A DNA stretch of 64,000 nucleotides from Fasciola hepatica (GCA_948099385.1 CANUEZ040000204.1:868001-932000), one strand, 5' to 3'; shown: positions 13,215 through 27,865, counted from the stretch's first letter. The notes: generated by a model not told the origin, from the sequence alone. Numbers and translations are program-made.

Positions 13215-16200
13215 TTGAACGCTCAACTGAGCATTGAAATGGATGGAAGCACTATACAGCTGTTTCATCCTCTAAGGGACTCGACTCATCAGCAGTGCAC
13301 ATCGACCGAGCAACCACGGGCACTCCAACAACCGGTGAACCATTGTGAATCGAACAACTTAACAACACAAGGCTATCCGGGATGGCTATCAACGCTTTGT
13401 TCAACATCTACAATACATGATATAGCACCGTTCCCAAACTCGCTTTAAATTTGAATGGTAAGAACCAGCTTCGCGCACACCGATCGACTCCTATGATGGA
13501 TGACTTCTCTGTAGGGGCCTAAGTACAACCAACGCATTCCCAAATGAACAACCTACACAGCTTCCTTACTATGCATGCAATTGATTAGTAGTACGAGATT
13601 AGATCAGATTAGATTAGATTTGTATAATATGATTGATCATGCAACTTGAACGCTCAACTGAGCATTGAAATCCATGGAAGCACTGAACAGCTGTTTCATC
13701 CTCTAAGGGACTCGACTCATCAGCAGTGCACATCGACCGAGCCTCCACGGGCACTCCAACAACCGGTGAACCATTGTGAATCGATCAAATTACCAACACA
13801 ACGCGATCCGGGATGGCTATCAACGCTTTGTTCAACATCTACACTACATGATATAGCACCCTTCCCAAACTCGCTTTAAATTTGAATGGTAAGAACCAGC
13901 TTCGCGCACACCGATCGACTCCTATGATGGATGACTTCTCTGTAGGGGCCTAAGTACAACCAACGCATTCCCAAATGAACAACCTACACAGCTTCCCTAC
14001 TATGCATGCAATTGATTAGTAGTACGAGATTAGATCAGATTAGATCAGATTTGTATAATATGATTGATCATGCAGCTTGAACGCTCAACTGAGCATTGAA
14101 ATCCATGGAAGCACTGTACAGCTGTTTGATCCTCTAAGGGACTCGACTCATCAGCAGTGCACATCGACCGAGCAACCACGGGCACTCCAACAACCGGTGA
14201 ACCATTGTGAATCGAACAACTTAACAACACAAGGCTATCCGGGATGGCTCTCAACGCTTTGTTCAACATCTACACTACATGATATAGCACCGTTCCCAAA
14301 CTCGCTTTAAATTTGAATGGTAAGAACCAGCTTCGCGCACACCGATCGACTCCTATGATGGATGACTTCTCTGTAGGGGCCTGAGTACAACCAACGCATT
14401 CCCAAATGAACAACCTACACAGCTTCCTTACTATGCATGCAATTGATTAGTAGTACGAGATTAGATTAGATTAGATTAGATTTGTATAATATGATTGATC
14501 ATGCAACTTGAACGCTCAACTGAGCATTGAAATGGATGGAAGCACTATACAGCTGTTTCATCCTCTAAGGGACTCGACTCATCAGCAGTGCACATCGACC
14601 GAGCCCCCACGGGCACTCCAACAACCGGTGAACCATTGTGAATCGAACAACTTAACAACACAAGGCTATCCGGGATGGCTATCAACGCTTTGTTCAACAT
14701 CTACAATACATGATATAGCACCGTTCCCAAACTCGCTTTAAATTTGAATGGTAAGAACCAGCTTCGCGCACACCGATCGACTCCTATGATGGATGACTTC
14801 TCTGTAGGGGCCTAAGTACAACCAACGCATTCCCAAATGAACAACCTACACAGCTTCCTTACTATGCATGCAATTGATTAGTAGTGCGAGATTAGATTAG
14901 ATTAGATTAGATTTGTATAATATTATTGATCATGCAGCTTGAACGCTCAACTGAGCATTGAAATCCATGGAAGCACCGTACAGCTGTTTCATCCTCTAAG
15001 GGACTCGACTCATCAGCAGTGCACATCGACCGAGCCCCCACGGGCACTCCAACAACCGGTGAACCATTGTGAATCGATCAAATTACCAACACAACGCGAT
15101 CCGGGATGGCTATCAACGCTTTGTTCAACATCTACACTACATGATATAGCACCCTTCCCAAACTCGCTTTAAATTTGAATGGTAAGAACCAGCTTCGCGC
15201 ACACCGATCGACTCCTATGATGGATGACTTCTCTGTATGGGCCTAAGTACAACCAACGCATTCCCAAATGAACAACCTACACAGCTTCCTTACTATGCAT
15301 GCAATTGATTAGTAGTACGAGATTAGATTAGATTAGATTAGATTTGTATAATATGATTGATCATGCAGCTTGAACGCTCAACTGAGCATTGAAATCCATG
15401 GAAGCACTGTACAGCTGTTTCATCCTCTAAGGGACTCGACTCATCAGCAGTGCACATCGACCGAGCCCCCACGGGCACTCCAACAACCGGTGAACCATTG
15501 TGAATCGATCAAATTACCAACACAACGCGATCCAGGATGGCTATCAACGCTTTGTTCAACATCTACACTACATGATATAGCACCCTTCCCAAACTCGCTT
15601 CAAATTTGAATGGTAAGAACCAGCTTCGCGCACACCGATCGACTCCTATGATGGATGACTTCTCTGTAGGGGCCTAAGTACAACCAACGCATTCCCAAAT
15701 GAACAACCTACACAGCTTCCTTACTATGCATGCAATTGATTAGTAGTACGAGATTAGATTAGATTAGATTAGATTTGTAAAATATGATTGATCATGCAAC
15801 TTGAACGCTCAACTGAGCATTGAAATCCATGGAAGCACTGTACAGCTGTTTCATCCTCTAAGGGACTCGACTCATCAGCAGTGCACATCGACCGAGCCCC
15901 CACGAACCCTCCAACAACCGGTGAACCATTGTGAATCGAACAACTTAACAACACAAGGCTATCCGGGATGGCTATCAACGCTTTGTTCAACATATAAACT
16001 ACATGATATAGCACCCTTCCCAAACTCGCTTCAAATTTGAATGGTAAGAACCAGCTTCGCGCACACCGATCGACTCCTATGATGGATGACTTCTCTGTAG
16101 GGGCCTAAGTACAACCAACTCATTCCCAAATGAACAACCTACACAGCTTCCCTACTATGCATGCAATTGATTAGTAGTACGAGATTAGATTAGATTAGAT

Positions 16201-17161
16201 TAGATTTGTATAATATGATTGATCATGCAGCTTGAACGCTCAACTGAGCATTGAAATCCATGGAAGCACTGTACAGCTGTTTCATCCTCTAAGGGTTTCG
16301 ACTCATCAGCAGTGCACATCGACCGAGCCCCCACGGGCACTCCAACAACCGGTGAACCATTGTGAATCGAACAACTTAACAACACAAGGCTATCCGGGAT
16401 GGCTATCAACGCTTTGTTCAACATCTACACTACATGATATAGCACCGTTCCCAAACTCGCTTTAAATTGAATGGTAAGAACCAGCTTCGCGCACACCGAT
16501 CGACTCCTATGATGGATGATTTCTCTGTAGGGGCCTAAGTACAACCAACTCATTCCCAAATGAACAACCTACACAGCTTCCTTACTATGCATGCAATTGA
16601 TTAGTAGTACGAGATTAGATTAGATTAGATTAGATTAGATTTGTATAATATGATTGATCATGCAGCTTGAACGCTCAACTGAGCATTGAAATCCATGGAA
16701 GCACTGTACAGCTGTTTCATCCTCTAAGGGACTCGACTCATCAGCAGTGCACATCGACCGAGCAACCACGGGCACTCCAACAACCGGTGAACCATTGTGA
16801 ATCGAACAACTTAACAACACAAGGCTATCCGGGATGGCTATCAACGCTTTGTTCAACATCTACACTACATGATATAGCACCCTTCCCAAACTCGCTTTAA
16901 ATTTGAATGGTAAGAACCAGCTTCGCGCACACCGATCGACTCTTATGATGGATGACTTCTCTGTAGGGGCCTGAGTACAACCAACGCATTTCCAAATGAA
17001 CAACCTACACAGCTTCCTTACTATGCATGCAATTGATTAGTAGTACGAGATCAGTTCAGATTAGATTTGTATAATATGATTGATCATGCAGCTTGAACGC
17101 TCAACTGAGCATTGAAATCCATGGAAACACTTTAAAGCTGTTTCATCCTCTAAGGGATTCG
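12853..17161. repeat. 10-monomer segmental duplication, copy B (about 4.31 kb)
   Basis: Tandem partner of 8,563-12,852. Differences seen by eye include TGTTTGATCC at about 14,126 (copy A TGTTTCATCC), AGCCTCC at about 13,741 (copy A AGCAACC), AGCAACC at about 14,172 (copy A AGCCCCC), and the C/T palindrome site at about 15,169. Copy B has CGATCGACTCC at about 15,637 where copy A has CGAACCACTCC, and CTCTTATG and CATTTCC at about 16,940-16,992. Copy B keeps the 19 bp missing from copy A near its right end. After about 17,235 the following monomer diverges from the one that follows copy A. Confidence 0.87.
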
Positions 17162-18380
17162 ACTCATCAGCAGTGCACATCGACCGAGCAACCACGGGCA
17201 CTCCAACAACCGGTGAACCATTGTGAATCGAACAACTTGACAACACAAGGCTATCCGTGATTTCTATCAACGCTTTGTTCAACATCTACACTACATGATA
17301 TAGCACCGTTCCCAAACTCGCTTTAAATTTGAATGGTAAGAACCAGCTTCGCGCACACCGATCGACTCCTATGATGGATGACTTCTCTGTAGGGGCCTAA
17401 GTACAACCAACGCATTCACAAATGAACAACCTACACAGCTTCCTTACTATGCATGCAATTGATTAGTAGTACGAGATTAGATTAGATTAGATTAGATTTG
17501 TATAATATGATTGATCATGCAACTTGAACGCCGAACTGAGCATTGAAATCCATGGAAGCGCTGTACAGCTGTTTCATCCTCTAAGGGACTCGAATCATCA
17601 GCAGTGAACATCGACCGAGCCCCCACGGGCACTCCAACAACCGGTGAACCATTGTGATTCGAACAACTTAACAACACAAGGCTATCCGGGATGGCTATCA
17701 ACGCTTTGTTCAACATATACACTACATGATATAGCACCGTTCCCAAACTCGCTTTAAATTTGAATGGTAAGAACCAGCTTCGCGCACACTGATCGACTCC
17801 TATGATGGATGACTTCTCTGTAGGGGCCTAAGTACAACCAACGCATTCCCAAATGAACAACCTACACAGCTTCCTTACTATGCATGCAATTGATTAGTAG
17901 TACGAGATCAGTTCAGATTAGATTTGTATGATATGATTGATCATGCAACTTGAACGCTCAACTGAGCATTGAAATCCATGGAAGCACTGTACAGCTGTTT
18001 CATCCTTGTTCGGACTCGACTCATCAGCAGTGCACATCGACCGAGCCACCACGGGCACTCCAACAACCGGTGAACCATTGTGAATCGAACAACTTAACAA
18101 AACAAGGCTATCCGGGATGGCTCTCAACGCTTTGTTCAACATCTACACTACATGATATAGCACCCTTCCCAAACTCGCTTCAAATTTGAATGGTAAGAAC
18201 CAGCTTCGCGCACACCGATCGACTCCTATGATGGATGACTTCTCTGTAGGGGCCTAAGTACAACCAACGCATTCCCAAATGAACAACCTACACAGCTTCC
18301 TTACTATGCATGCAATTGATTAGTAGTACGAGATTAGATCAGATTATATTGGATTTGTATAATATGATTGATCATGCAGC
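17093..18380. repeat. Divergent monomers M40-M42
   Basis: Starts: 17,093, 17,524, 17,950. M40 has CAACTTGACAAC and CTATCCGTGATTTCTATC (17,251-17,268). M41 has CGCCGAACTGAG, GGAAGCGCTG, CGAATCATC, CAGTGAACATCG and GTGATTCGAAC. M42 has CATCCTTGTTCGGACTCG (18,001-18,018) where others have CATCCTCTAAGGGACTCG. M41 ends in a short tract (GAGATCAGTTCAG), giving a 426-bp step. Private changes are clearly denser here than in flanking monomers. Confidence 0.83.
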
Positions 18381-20966
18381 TTGAACGCTCAACTGAGCAT
18401 TGAAATGGATGGAAGCACTGTACAGCTGTTTCATCCTCTAAGGGACTCGACTCATCAGCAGTGCACATCGACCGAGCCCCCACGGGCACTCCAACAACCG
18501 GTGAACCATTGTGAATCGAACAACTTAACAACACAAGGCTATCCGGGATGGCTCACAACGCTTTGTTCAACATATACACTACATGATATAGCACCCTTCC
18601 CAAACTCGCTTCAAATTTGAATGGTAAGAACCAGCTTCGCGCACACCGATCGACTCCTATGATGGATGACTTCTCTGTAGGGGCCTAAGTACAACCAACT
18701 CATTCCCAAATGCACAACCTACACAGCTTCCTTACTATGCATGCAATTGATTAGTAGTACGAGATTAGATCAGATTAGATTAGATTTGTATAATATGATT
18801 GATCATGCAACTTGAACGCTCAACTGAGCATTGAAATCCATGGAAGCACTGAACAGCTGTTTCATCCTCTAAGGGACTCGACTCATCAGCAGTGCACATC
18901 GACCGAGCCCCCACGGGCACTCCAACAACCGGTGAACCATTGTGAATCGATCAAATTACCAACACAACGCGATCCGGGATGGCTATCAACGCTTTGTTCA
19001 ACATCTACAATACATGATATAGCACCCTTCCCAAACTCGCTTTAAATTTGAATGGTAAGAACCAGCTTCGCGCACACCGATCGACTCCTATGATGGATGA
19101 CTTCTCTGTAGGGGCCTAAGTACAACCAACGCATTCCCAAATGAACAACCTACACAGCTTCCTTACTATGCATGCAATTGATTAGTAGTACGAGATTAGA
19201 TTAAGTTAGATCAGATTTGTATAATATGATTGATCATGCAGCTTGAACGCTCAACTGAGCATTGAAATGGATGGAAGCACTGTACAGCTGTTTGATCCTC
19301 TAAGGGACTCGACTCATCAGCAGTGCACATCGACCGAGCAACCACGGGCACTCCAACAACCGGTGAACCATTGTGAATCGATCAAATTACCAAAACAAGG
19401 CTATCCGGGATGGCTCTCAACGCTTTGTTCAACATCTACACTACATGATATAGCACCGTTCCCAAACTCGCTTTAAATTTGAATGGTAAGAACCAGCTTC
19501 GCGCACACCGATCCACTCCTATGATGGATGACTTCTCTGTAGGGGCCTAAGTACAACCAACGCATTCCCAAATGAACAACCTACACAGCTTCCTTACTAT
19601 GCATGCAATTGATTAGTAGTACGAGATTAGATCAGATTAGATTAGATTTGTATAATATGATTGATCATGCAACTTGAACGCTCAACTGAGCATTGAAATC
19701 CATGGAAGCACTGTACAGCTGTTTCATCCTCTAAGGGACTCGACTCATCAGCAGTGCACATCGACCGAGCCCCCACGGGCACTCCAACAACCGGTGAACC
19801 ATTGTGAATCGAACAACTTAACAACACAAGGCTATCCGGGATGGCTATCAACGCTTTGTTCAACATCTACACTACATCATATAGCACCGTTCCCAAACTC
19901 GCTTCAAATTTGAATGGTAAGAACCAGCTTCGCGCACACCGATCGACTCCTACGATGGATGACTTCTCTGTAGGGGCGTAAGTACAACCAACGCATTCCC
20001 AAATGAACAACCTCCACAGCTTCCTTACTATGCATGCAATTGATTAGTAGTACGAGATTAGATTAGATTAGATTAGATTTGTATAATATGATTGATCATG
20101 CAGCTTGAACGCTCAACTGAGCATTGAAATCCATGGAAGCACTGTACAGCTGTTTCATCCTCTAAGGGACTCGACTCATCAGCAGTGCACATCGACCGAG
20201 CCCCCACGGGCACTCCAACAACCGGTGAACCATTGTGAATCGAACAACTTAACAACACAAGGCTATCCGGGATGGCTATCAACGCTTTGTTCAACATCTA
20301 CACTACATGATATAGCACCCTTCCCAAACTCGATTCAAATTTGAATGGTAAGAACCAGCTTCGCGCACACCGATCGACTCGTATGATGGATGACTTCTCT
20401 GTAGCGGCCTAAGTAAAACCAACGCATTCCCAAATGAACAACCTACACAGCTTCCTTACTATGCATGCAATTGATTAGTAGTACGAGATTAGATCAGATT
20501 AGATTAGATTTGTATAATATGATCGATCATGCAGCTTGAACGCTCAACTGAGCATTGAAATCCATGGAAGCACTGTACAGCTGTTTCATCCTCTAAGGGA
20601 CTCGACTCATCAGCAGTGCACATCGACCGAGCCCCCACGGGCACTCCAACAACCGGTGAACCATTGTGAATCGATCAAATTACCAACACAACGCGATCCG
20701 GGATGGCTATCAACGCTTTGTTCAACATCTACACTACATGATATAGCACCCTTCCCAAACTCGCTTCAAATTTGAATGGTAAGAACCAGCTTCGCGCACA
20801 CCGATCGACTCCTATGATGGATGACTTCTCTGTAGGGGCCTAAGTACAACCAACGCATTCACAAATGAACAACCTACACAGCTTCCTTACTATGCATGCA
20901 ATTGATTAGTAGTACGAGATTAGATTAGATTAGATTAGATTTGTAAAATATGATTGATCATGCAAC
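18381..20966. repeat. Monomers M43-M48, mixed types
   Basis: Starts: 18,381, 18,812, 19,243, 19,674, 20,105, 20,536. M43 follows an unusual tract (GATTATATTGGATTTG) and has GAAATGGATGG plus GGCTCACAACGC. M44 resembles the first monomer of the 6.8-10.6 kb trimer (CACTGAACAGC, alternative two-state block). M45 has GAAATGGATGG, TGTTTGATCC and the half-switched block. M46 pairs CACCGTTCCC with TTCAAATTTGAA and has ACATCATATAG. M47 has CTCGATTCAAA, GACTCGTATG and GTAGCGGCC. M48 is preceded by ATGATCGATCATG. Confidence 0.82.
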
Positions 20967-23900
20967 TTGAACGCTCAACTGAGCATTGAAATCCATGGAA
21001 GCACTGTACAGCTGTTTCATCCTCTAAGGGACTCGACTCATCAGCAGTGCACATCGACCGAGCCCCCACGAACCCTCCAACAACCGGTGAACCATTGTGA
21101 ATCGATCAAATTACCAACACAACGCGATCCGGGATGGCTATCAACGCTTTGTTCAACATATACACTACATGATACAGCACCCTTCCCAAAATCTCCCTAA
21201 ATTTGGATGGTAAGAAACAACTTAGCATAAACCGAACGACTCCTATGATGGATGACTTCTCTGTAGGGGCCTAAGTACAACCAACGCATTCCCAAATGAA
21301 TAACCTACACAGCTTCCTTACTATGCATGCAATTGATTAGTAGTACGAGATTAGATTAGATTAGATTAGATTAGATTTTTATAATATGATTTATCATGCA
21401 GCTTGAACGGTCAACTGAGCATTGAAATCCATGGAAGCACTGTACAGCTGTTTCATCCTCTAAGGGACTCGACTCATCAGCAGTGCACATCGACCGAGCC
21501 CCCACGGGCACTCCAACAACCGGTGAACCATTGTGAATCGAACAACTTAACAACACAAGGCTATCCGGGATGGCTATCAACGCTTTGTTCAACGTCTACA
21601 CTACATCATATAGCACCCTTCAAAAACTCGCTTCAAATTTGAATGGTAAGAACCAGCTTCGCGCACACTGATCGACTTCCATGATGGATGACTTCTCTGT
21701 AGGGGCCTAAGTACAACCAACGCATTCCCAAATGAACAACCTACACAGCTTCCTTACTATGCATGCAATTGATTAGTAGTACGAGATCAGTTCAGATTAG
21801 ATTTGTATGATATGATTGATCATGCAACTTGAACGCTCAACTGAGCATTGAAATCCATGGAAGCACTGTACAGCTGTTTCATCCTCTAAGGGACTCGACT
21901 CATCAGCAGTGCACATCGACCGAGCAACCACGGGCACTCCAACAACCGGTGAACCATTGTGAATCAAACAACTTAACAAAACAAGGCTATCCGGGATGGC
22001 TATCAACGCTTTGTTCAACATCTACACTACATGATATAACACCCTTCCCAAACTCGCTTCAAATTTGAATGGTAAGAACCAGCTTTGCGCACACCGAACC
22101 ACTCCTATGATGGATGACTTCTCTGTAGGGGCCTAAGTACAACCAACTCATTCCCAAATGAACAACCTACACAGCTTCCTTACTATGCATGCAATTGATT
22201 AGTAGTACGAGATTAGATCAGATTAGATTAGATTTGTATAATATGATTGATCATGCAACTTGAACGCTCAACTGAGCATTGAAATCCATGGAAGCACTGT
22301 ACAGCTGTTTCATCCTCTAAGGACTCGACTCATCAGCAGTGCACATCGACCGAGCCCCCACGGGCACTCCAACAACCGGTGAACCATTGTGAATCGAACA
22401 ACTTAACAAAACAAGGCTATCCGGGATGGCTATCAACGCTTTGTTCAACATCTACACTACATGATATAGCACTCTTCCCAAACTCGCTTCAAATTTGAAT
22501 GGTAAGAACCATCTTCGCGCACACCGATCGACTCCTATGATGGATGACTTCTCTGTAGGGGCCTAAGTACAACCAACGCATTCCCAAATGAACAACCTAC
22601 ACAGCTTCCTTACTATGCATGCAATTGATTAGTAGTACGAGATTAGATCAGATTAGATTAGATTTGTATAATATGATTGATCATGCAACTTGAACGCTCA
22701 ACTGAGCATTGAAATCCATGGAAGCACTGTACAGCTGTTTCATTCTCCAGGGACTCGACTCATCAGCAGTGCACATCGACCGAGCAACCACGGGCACTCC
22801 AACAACCGGTGAACCATTGTGAATCGAACAACTTAACAAAACAAGGCTATCCGGGATGGCTCTCAACGCTTTGTTCAACATCTACACTACATGATATAAC
22901 ACCCTTCCCAAACTCGCTTTAAATTTGAATGGTAAGAACCAGCTTCGCGCACACCGATCCACTCCTATGATGGATGATTTCTCTGTAGGGGCCTAAGTAC
23001 AACCAACTCATTCCCAAATGAACAACCTACACAGCTTCCTTACTATGCATGCAATTGATTAGTAGTACGAGATTAGATTAGATTAGATTAGATTTGTATA
23101 ATATGATTGATCATGCAGCTTGAACGCTCAACTGAGCATTGAAATGGATGGAAGCACTGTACAGCTGTTTCATCCTCTAAGGGTTTCGACTCATCATCAG
23201 TGCACATCGACCAAGCCCCCACGGGCACTCCAACAACCGGTGAACCATTGTGAATCGAACAACTTAACAACACAAGGCTATCCGGGATGGCTCTAAACGC
23301 TTTGTTCAACATCTACACTACATGATATAGCACCGTTCCCAAACACGCTTTAAATTTGAATGGTAAGAACTAGCTTCGCGCACACCGATCGACTCCTATG
23401 ATGGATGATTTCTCTGTAGGGGCCTAAGTACAACCAACGCATTCACAAATGAACAACCTACACAGCTTCCTTACTATGCATGCAATTGATTAGTAGTACG
23501 AGATTAGATTAGATTAGATTAGATTTGTATAATATGATTGATCATGCAGCTTGAACGCTCAACTGAGCATTGAAATCCATGGAAGCACTGTACAGCTGTT
23601 TCATCCTCTAAGGGACTCGACTCATCAGCAGTGCACATCGACCGAGCCCCCACGGGCACTCCAACAACCGGTGAACCATTGTGAATCGAACAACTTAACA
23701 ACACAAGGCTATCCGGGATAGCTATCAACGCTTTGTTCAACATCTACACTACATGATATAGCACCCTTCCCAAACTCGCTTCAAATTTGAATGGTAAGAA
23801 CCAGCTTCGCGCACACCGAACCACTCCTATGATGGATGACTTCTCTGTAGGGGCCTAAGTACAACCAACGCATTCCCAAATGAACAACCTACACAGCTTC

Positions 23901-24843
23901 CTTACTATGCATGCAATTGATTAGTAGTACGAGATTAGATCAGATTAGATTAGATTTGTATAATATGATTGATCATGCAGCTTGAACGGTCAACTGAGCA
24001 TTGAAATCCATGGAAGCACTGTACAGCTGTTTCATCCTCTAAAAGACTCGACTCATCAGCAGTGCACATCGACCGAGCCCCCACGGGCACTCCAACAACC
24101 GATGAACCATTGTGAATCGAACAAATCAAAAACACAAGGCTATCCGGGATGGCTATCAACGCTTTGTTCAACATCTACACTACATGATATAGCACCCTTC
24201 CCAAACTGGCTTCAAATTTGAATGGTAAGAACCAGCTTCGCGCACACCGATCGACTCCTATGATGGATGACTCCTCTGTAGGGGCCAGAGTACAACCAAC
24301 GCATTCTCAAATGAACAACCTACACAGCTTCCTTACTATGCATGCAATTGCTTAGTAGTACGAGATTAGATTAGATTAGATTAGATTTGTATAATATGAT
24401 TGGTCATGCAGCTTGAACGCTCAACTGAGCATTGAAATCCATGGAAGCACTGTACAGCTGTTTCATCCTCTAAGGGACTCGACTCATCAGCAGTGCACAT
24501 CGACCGAGCCCCCACGGGCACTCCAACAACTGGTGAACCATTGTGAATCGAACAACTTAACAACACAAGGCTATCCGGGATGGCTATCAACGCATTGTTC
24601 AACATCTACACTACATGATATAGCACCGTTCCCAAACTCGCTTTAAATTTGAATGGTAAGAACCAGCTTCGCGCACACCGATCGACTCCTATGATGGATG
24701 ATTTCTCTGTAGGGGCCTAAGTACAACCAACGCATTCCCAAATGAACAACCTACACAGCTTCCTTACTATGCATGCAATTGATTAGTAGTACGAGATTAG
24801 ATTAGATTAGATTAGATTTGTATAATATGATTGATCATGCAGC
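20967..24843. repeat. Divergent region, monomers M49-M57
   Basis: Starts: 20,967, 21,403, 21,829, 22,260, 22,690, 23,120, 23,551, 23,982, 24,413. Private changes are frequent. M50 has TTGAACGGTCAACTG and AACGTCTACAC. M51 has GAATCAAACAAC and GATATAACACC. M52 and M53 each lost one base (CTAAGGACTCG at about 22,319; TTCTCCAGGGACTC at about 22,743), giving 430-bp steps. M54 has TCATCATCAGTG and GACCAAGCC. M56 is the most altered (CTAAAAGACTCG, ACCGATGAACC, AAATCAAAAACAC, AAACTGGCTTC, GACTCCTCTG, GGCCAGAGTAC, TTGCTTAGTAG). There is no in-phase higher-order unit. Confidence 0.82.
21191..21236. other. Strongly diverged 46-bp patch inside monomer M49
   Basis: Where other monomers read CTCGCTTTAAATTTGAATGG then TAAGAACCAGCTTCGCGCAC, this one reads ATCTCCCTAAATTTGGATGG then TAAGAAACAACTTAGCATAA, followed by ACCGAAC. 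That is 12 substitutions in under 50 bp with no indel, while the rest of the 436-bp unit is close to normal. No other monomer in the window shows this patch. The palindrome is destroyed and three CpG sites are lost. Confidence 0.88.
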
Positions 24844-27800
24844 TTGAACGCTCAACTGAGCATTGAAATCCATGGAAGCACTGTACAGCTGTTTCATCCT
24901 CTAAGGGACTCGACTCATCAGCAGTGCACATCGACCGAGCAACCACGGGCACTCCAACAACCGGTGAACCATTGTGAATCGAACAACTTAACAACACAAG
25001 GCTATCCGGGATGGCTATCAACGCTTTGTTCATTATCTACACTACATCATATAGCACCCTTCCCAAACTCGCTTCAAATTTGAATGGTAAGAACCATCTT
25101 CGCGCACACCGATCGACTCCTATGATGGATGACTTCTCTGTAGGGGCCTAAGTACAACCTACTCATTCCCAAATGAACAACCTACACAGCTTCCTTACTA
25201 TGCATGCAATTGATTAGTAGTACGAGATTAGATTAGATTAGATTAGATTTGTATAATATGATTGATCATGCAACTTGAACGCTCAACTGAGCATTGAAAT
25301 CCATGGAAGCACTGTACAGCTGTTTCATCCTCTAAGGGACTCGACTCATCAGCAGTGCACATCGACCGAGCCACCACGGGCACTCCAACAACCGGTGAAC
25401 CATTGTGAATCGAACAACTTAATAACACAAGGCTATCCGGGATGGCTATCAACGCTTTGTTCAACATCTACACTACATGATATAGCACCCTTCTCAAACT
25501 CGCTTCAAATTTGAATGGTAAGAACCAGCTTCGCGCACACCGATCCACTCCTATGATGGATGATTTCTCTGTAGGGGCCTAAGTACAACCAACGCATTCC
25601 CAAATGAACAACCTACACAGCTTCCTTACTATGCATGCAATTGATTAGTAGTACGAGATTAGATTAGATTAGATTAGATTAGATTTGTATAATATGATTG
25701 ATCATGCAGCTTGAACGCTCAACTGAGCATGGAAATCCATGGAAGCACTGTACAGCTGTTTCATCCTTTAAGGGACTCGACTCATCAGCAGTGCACATCG
25801 ACCGAGCCCCCACGGGCACTCGAACAACCGGTGAACCATTGTGAATCGAACAACTTAACAACACAAGGCTATCCGGGATAGCTATCAACGCTTTGTTCAA
25901 CATCTACACTACATGATATAGCACCCTTCCCAAACTCGCTTCAAATTTGAATGGTAAGAACCAGCTTCGCGCACACCGATCGACTCCTACGATGGATGAC
26001 TTCTCTGTAGGGGCCTAAGTACAACCAACGCATTCCCAAATGAACAACCTACACAGCTTCCTTACTATGCATGCAATTGATTAGTAGTACGAGATTAGAT
26101 CAGATTAGATTAGATTTGTATAATATGATTGATCATGCAACTTGAACACTCAACTGAGCATTGAAATCCATGGAAGCACTGTACAGCTGTTTCATCCTCT
26201 AAGGGACTCGACTCATCAGCAGTGCACATCGACCGAGCAACCACGGGCACTCCAACAACCGGTGAACCATTGTGAATCGAACAACTTAACAACACAAGGC
26301 TATCCGGGATGGCTCACAACGCTTTGTTCAACATATACACTACATGATATAGCACCCTTCCCAAACTCGCTTCAAATTTGAATGGTAAGAACCAGCTTCG
26401 CGCACACCGATCGACTCCTATGATGGATGACTTCTCTGTAGGGGCCTAAGTACAACCTACTCATTCCCAAATGAACAACCTACACAGCTTCCTTACTATG
26501 CATGCAATTGATTAGTAGTACGAGATTAGATTAGATTAGATTAGATTTGTATAATATGATTGATCATGCAGCTTAAACGCTCAACTGAGCATTGAAATCC
26601 ATGGAAGCACTGTACAGCTGTTTCATCCTCTAAGGGACTCGACTCATCAGCAGTGCACATCGACCGAGCAACCACGGGCACTCCAACAACCGGTGAACCA
26701 TTGTGAATCGAACAACTTAACAACACAAGGCTATCCGGGATGGCTATCAACGCTTTGTTCAACATCTACACTACATGATATAGTACCCTTCCCAAACTCG
26801 CTTCAAATTTGAATGGTAAGAACCATCTTCGCGCACACCGATCGACTCCTATGATGGATGACTTCTCTGTAGGGGCCTAAGTACAACCAACTCATTCCCA
26901 AATGAACAACCTACACAGCTTCCTTACTATGCATGCAATTGATTAGTAGTACGAGATTAGATTAGATTAGATTAGATTTGTATAATATGATTGATCATGC
27001 AGCTTGAACGCTCAACTGAGCATTGAAATCCATGGAAGCACTGAACAGCTGTTTCATCCTCTAAGGGACTCGACTCATCAGCAGTGCACATCGACCGAGC
27101 CCCCACGGGCACTCCAACAACCGGTGAACCATTGTGAATCGAACAACTTAACAACACAAGGCTATCCGGGATGGCTCTAAACGCTTTGTTCAACATCTAC
27201 ACTACATGATATAGCACCCTTCCCAAACTCGCTTTAAATTTGAATGGTAAGAACCAGCTTCGCGCACACCGATCGACTCCTATGATGGATGACTTCTCTG
27301 TAGGTGCCTAAGTACAACCAACGCATTCCCAAATGAACAACCTACACAGCTTCCTTACTATGCATGCAATTGATTAGTAGTACGAGATTAGATTAGATTA
27401 GATTAGATTTGTATAATATGATTGATCATGCAGCTTGAACGCTCAACTGAGCATTGAAATCCACGGAAGAAATGTACAGCTGTTTCATCCTCTAAGGGAC
27501 TCGACTCATCAGCAGTGCACATCGACCGAGCAACCACGGGCACTCCAACAACCGGTGAACCATTGTGAATCGAACAACTTAACAACACAAGGCTATCCGG
27601 GATGGCTATCAACGCTTTGTTCAACATCTACACTACATGATATAGCACCCTTCCCAAACTCGCTTTAAATTTGAATGGTAAGAACCATCTTCGAGCACAC
27701 CGATCGACTCCTATGATGGATGACTTCTCTGTAGGGGCCTAAGTACAACCAACTCATTCCCAAATGCACAACCTACACAGCTTCCTTACTATGCATGCAA

Positions 27801-27865
27801 TTGATTAGTAGTACGAGATTAGATTAGATTAGATAAGATTTGTATAATATGATTGATCATGCAGC
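24844..27865. repeat. Monomers M58-M64, mixed types
   Basis: Starts: 24,844, 25,275, 25,711, 26,142, 26,573, 27,004, 27,435. M58 has TTGTTCATTATCTAC and ACATCATATAG. M59 has CTTAATAACAC and CTTCTCAAACTC. M60 has GAGCATGGAAATCC, ATCCTTTAAGGG and CACTCGAACAAC. M61 has CTTGAACACTCAAC and GGCTCACAACGC. M62 has CTTAAACGCTC. M63 has GGCTCTAAACGC. M64 has CCACGGAAGAAATG. M60 and M61 lie either side of a normal 431-bp step; the 436-bp step is 25,275 to 25,711. Confidence 0.82.
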
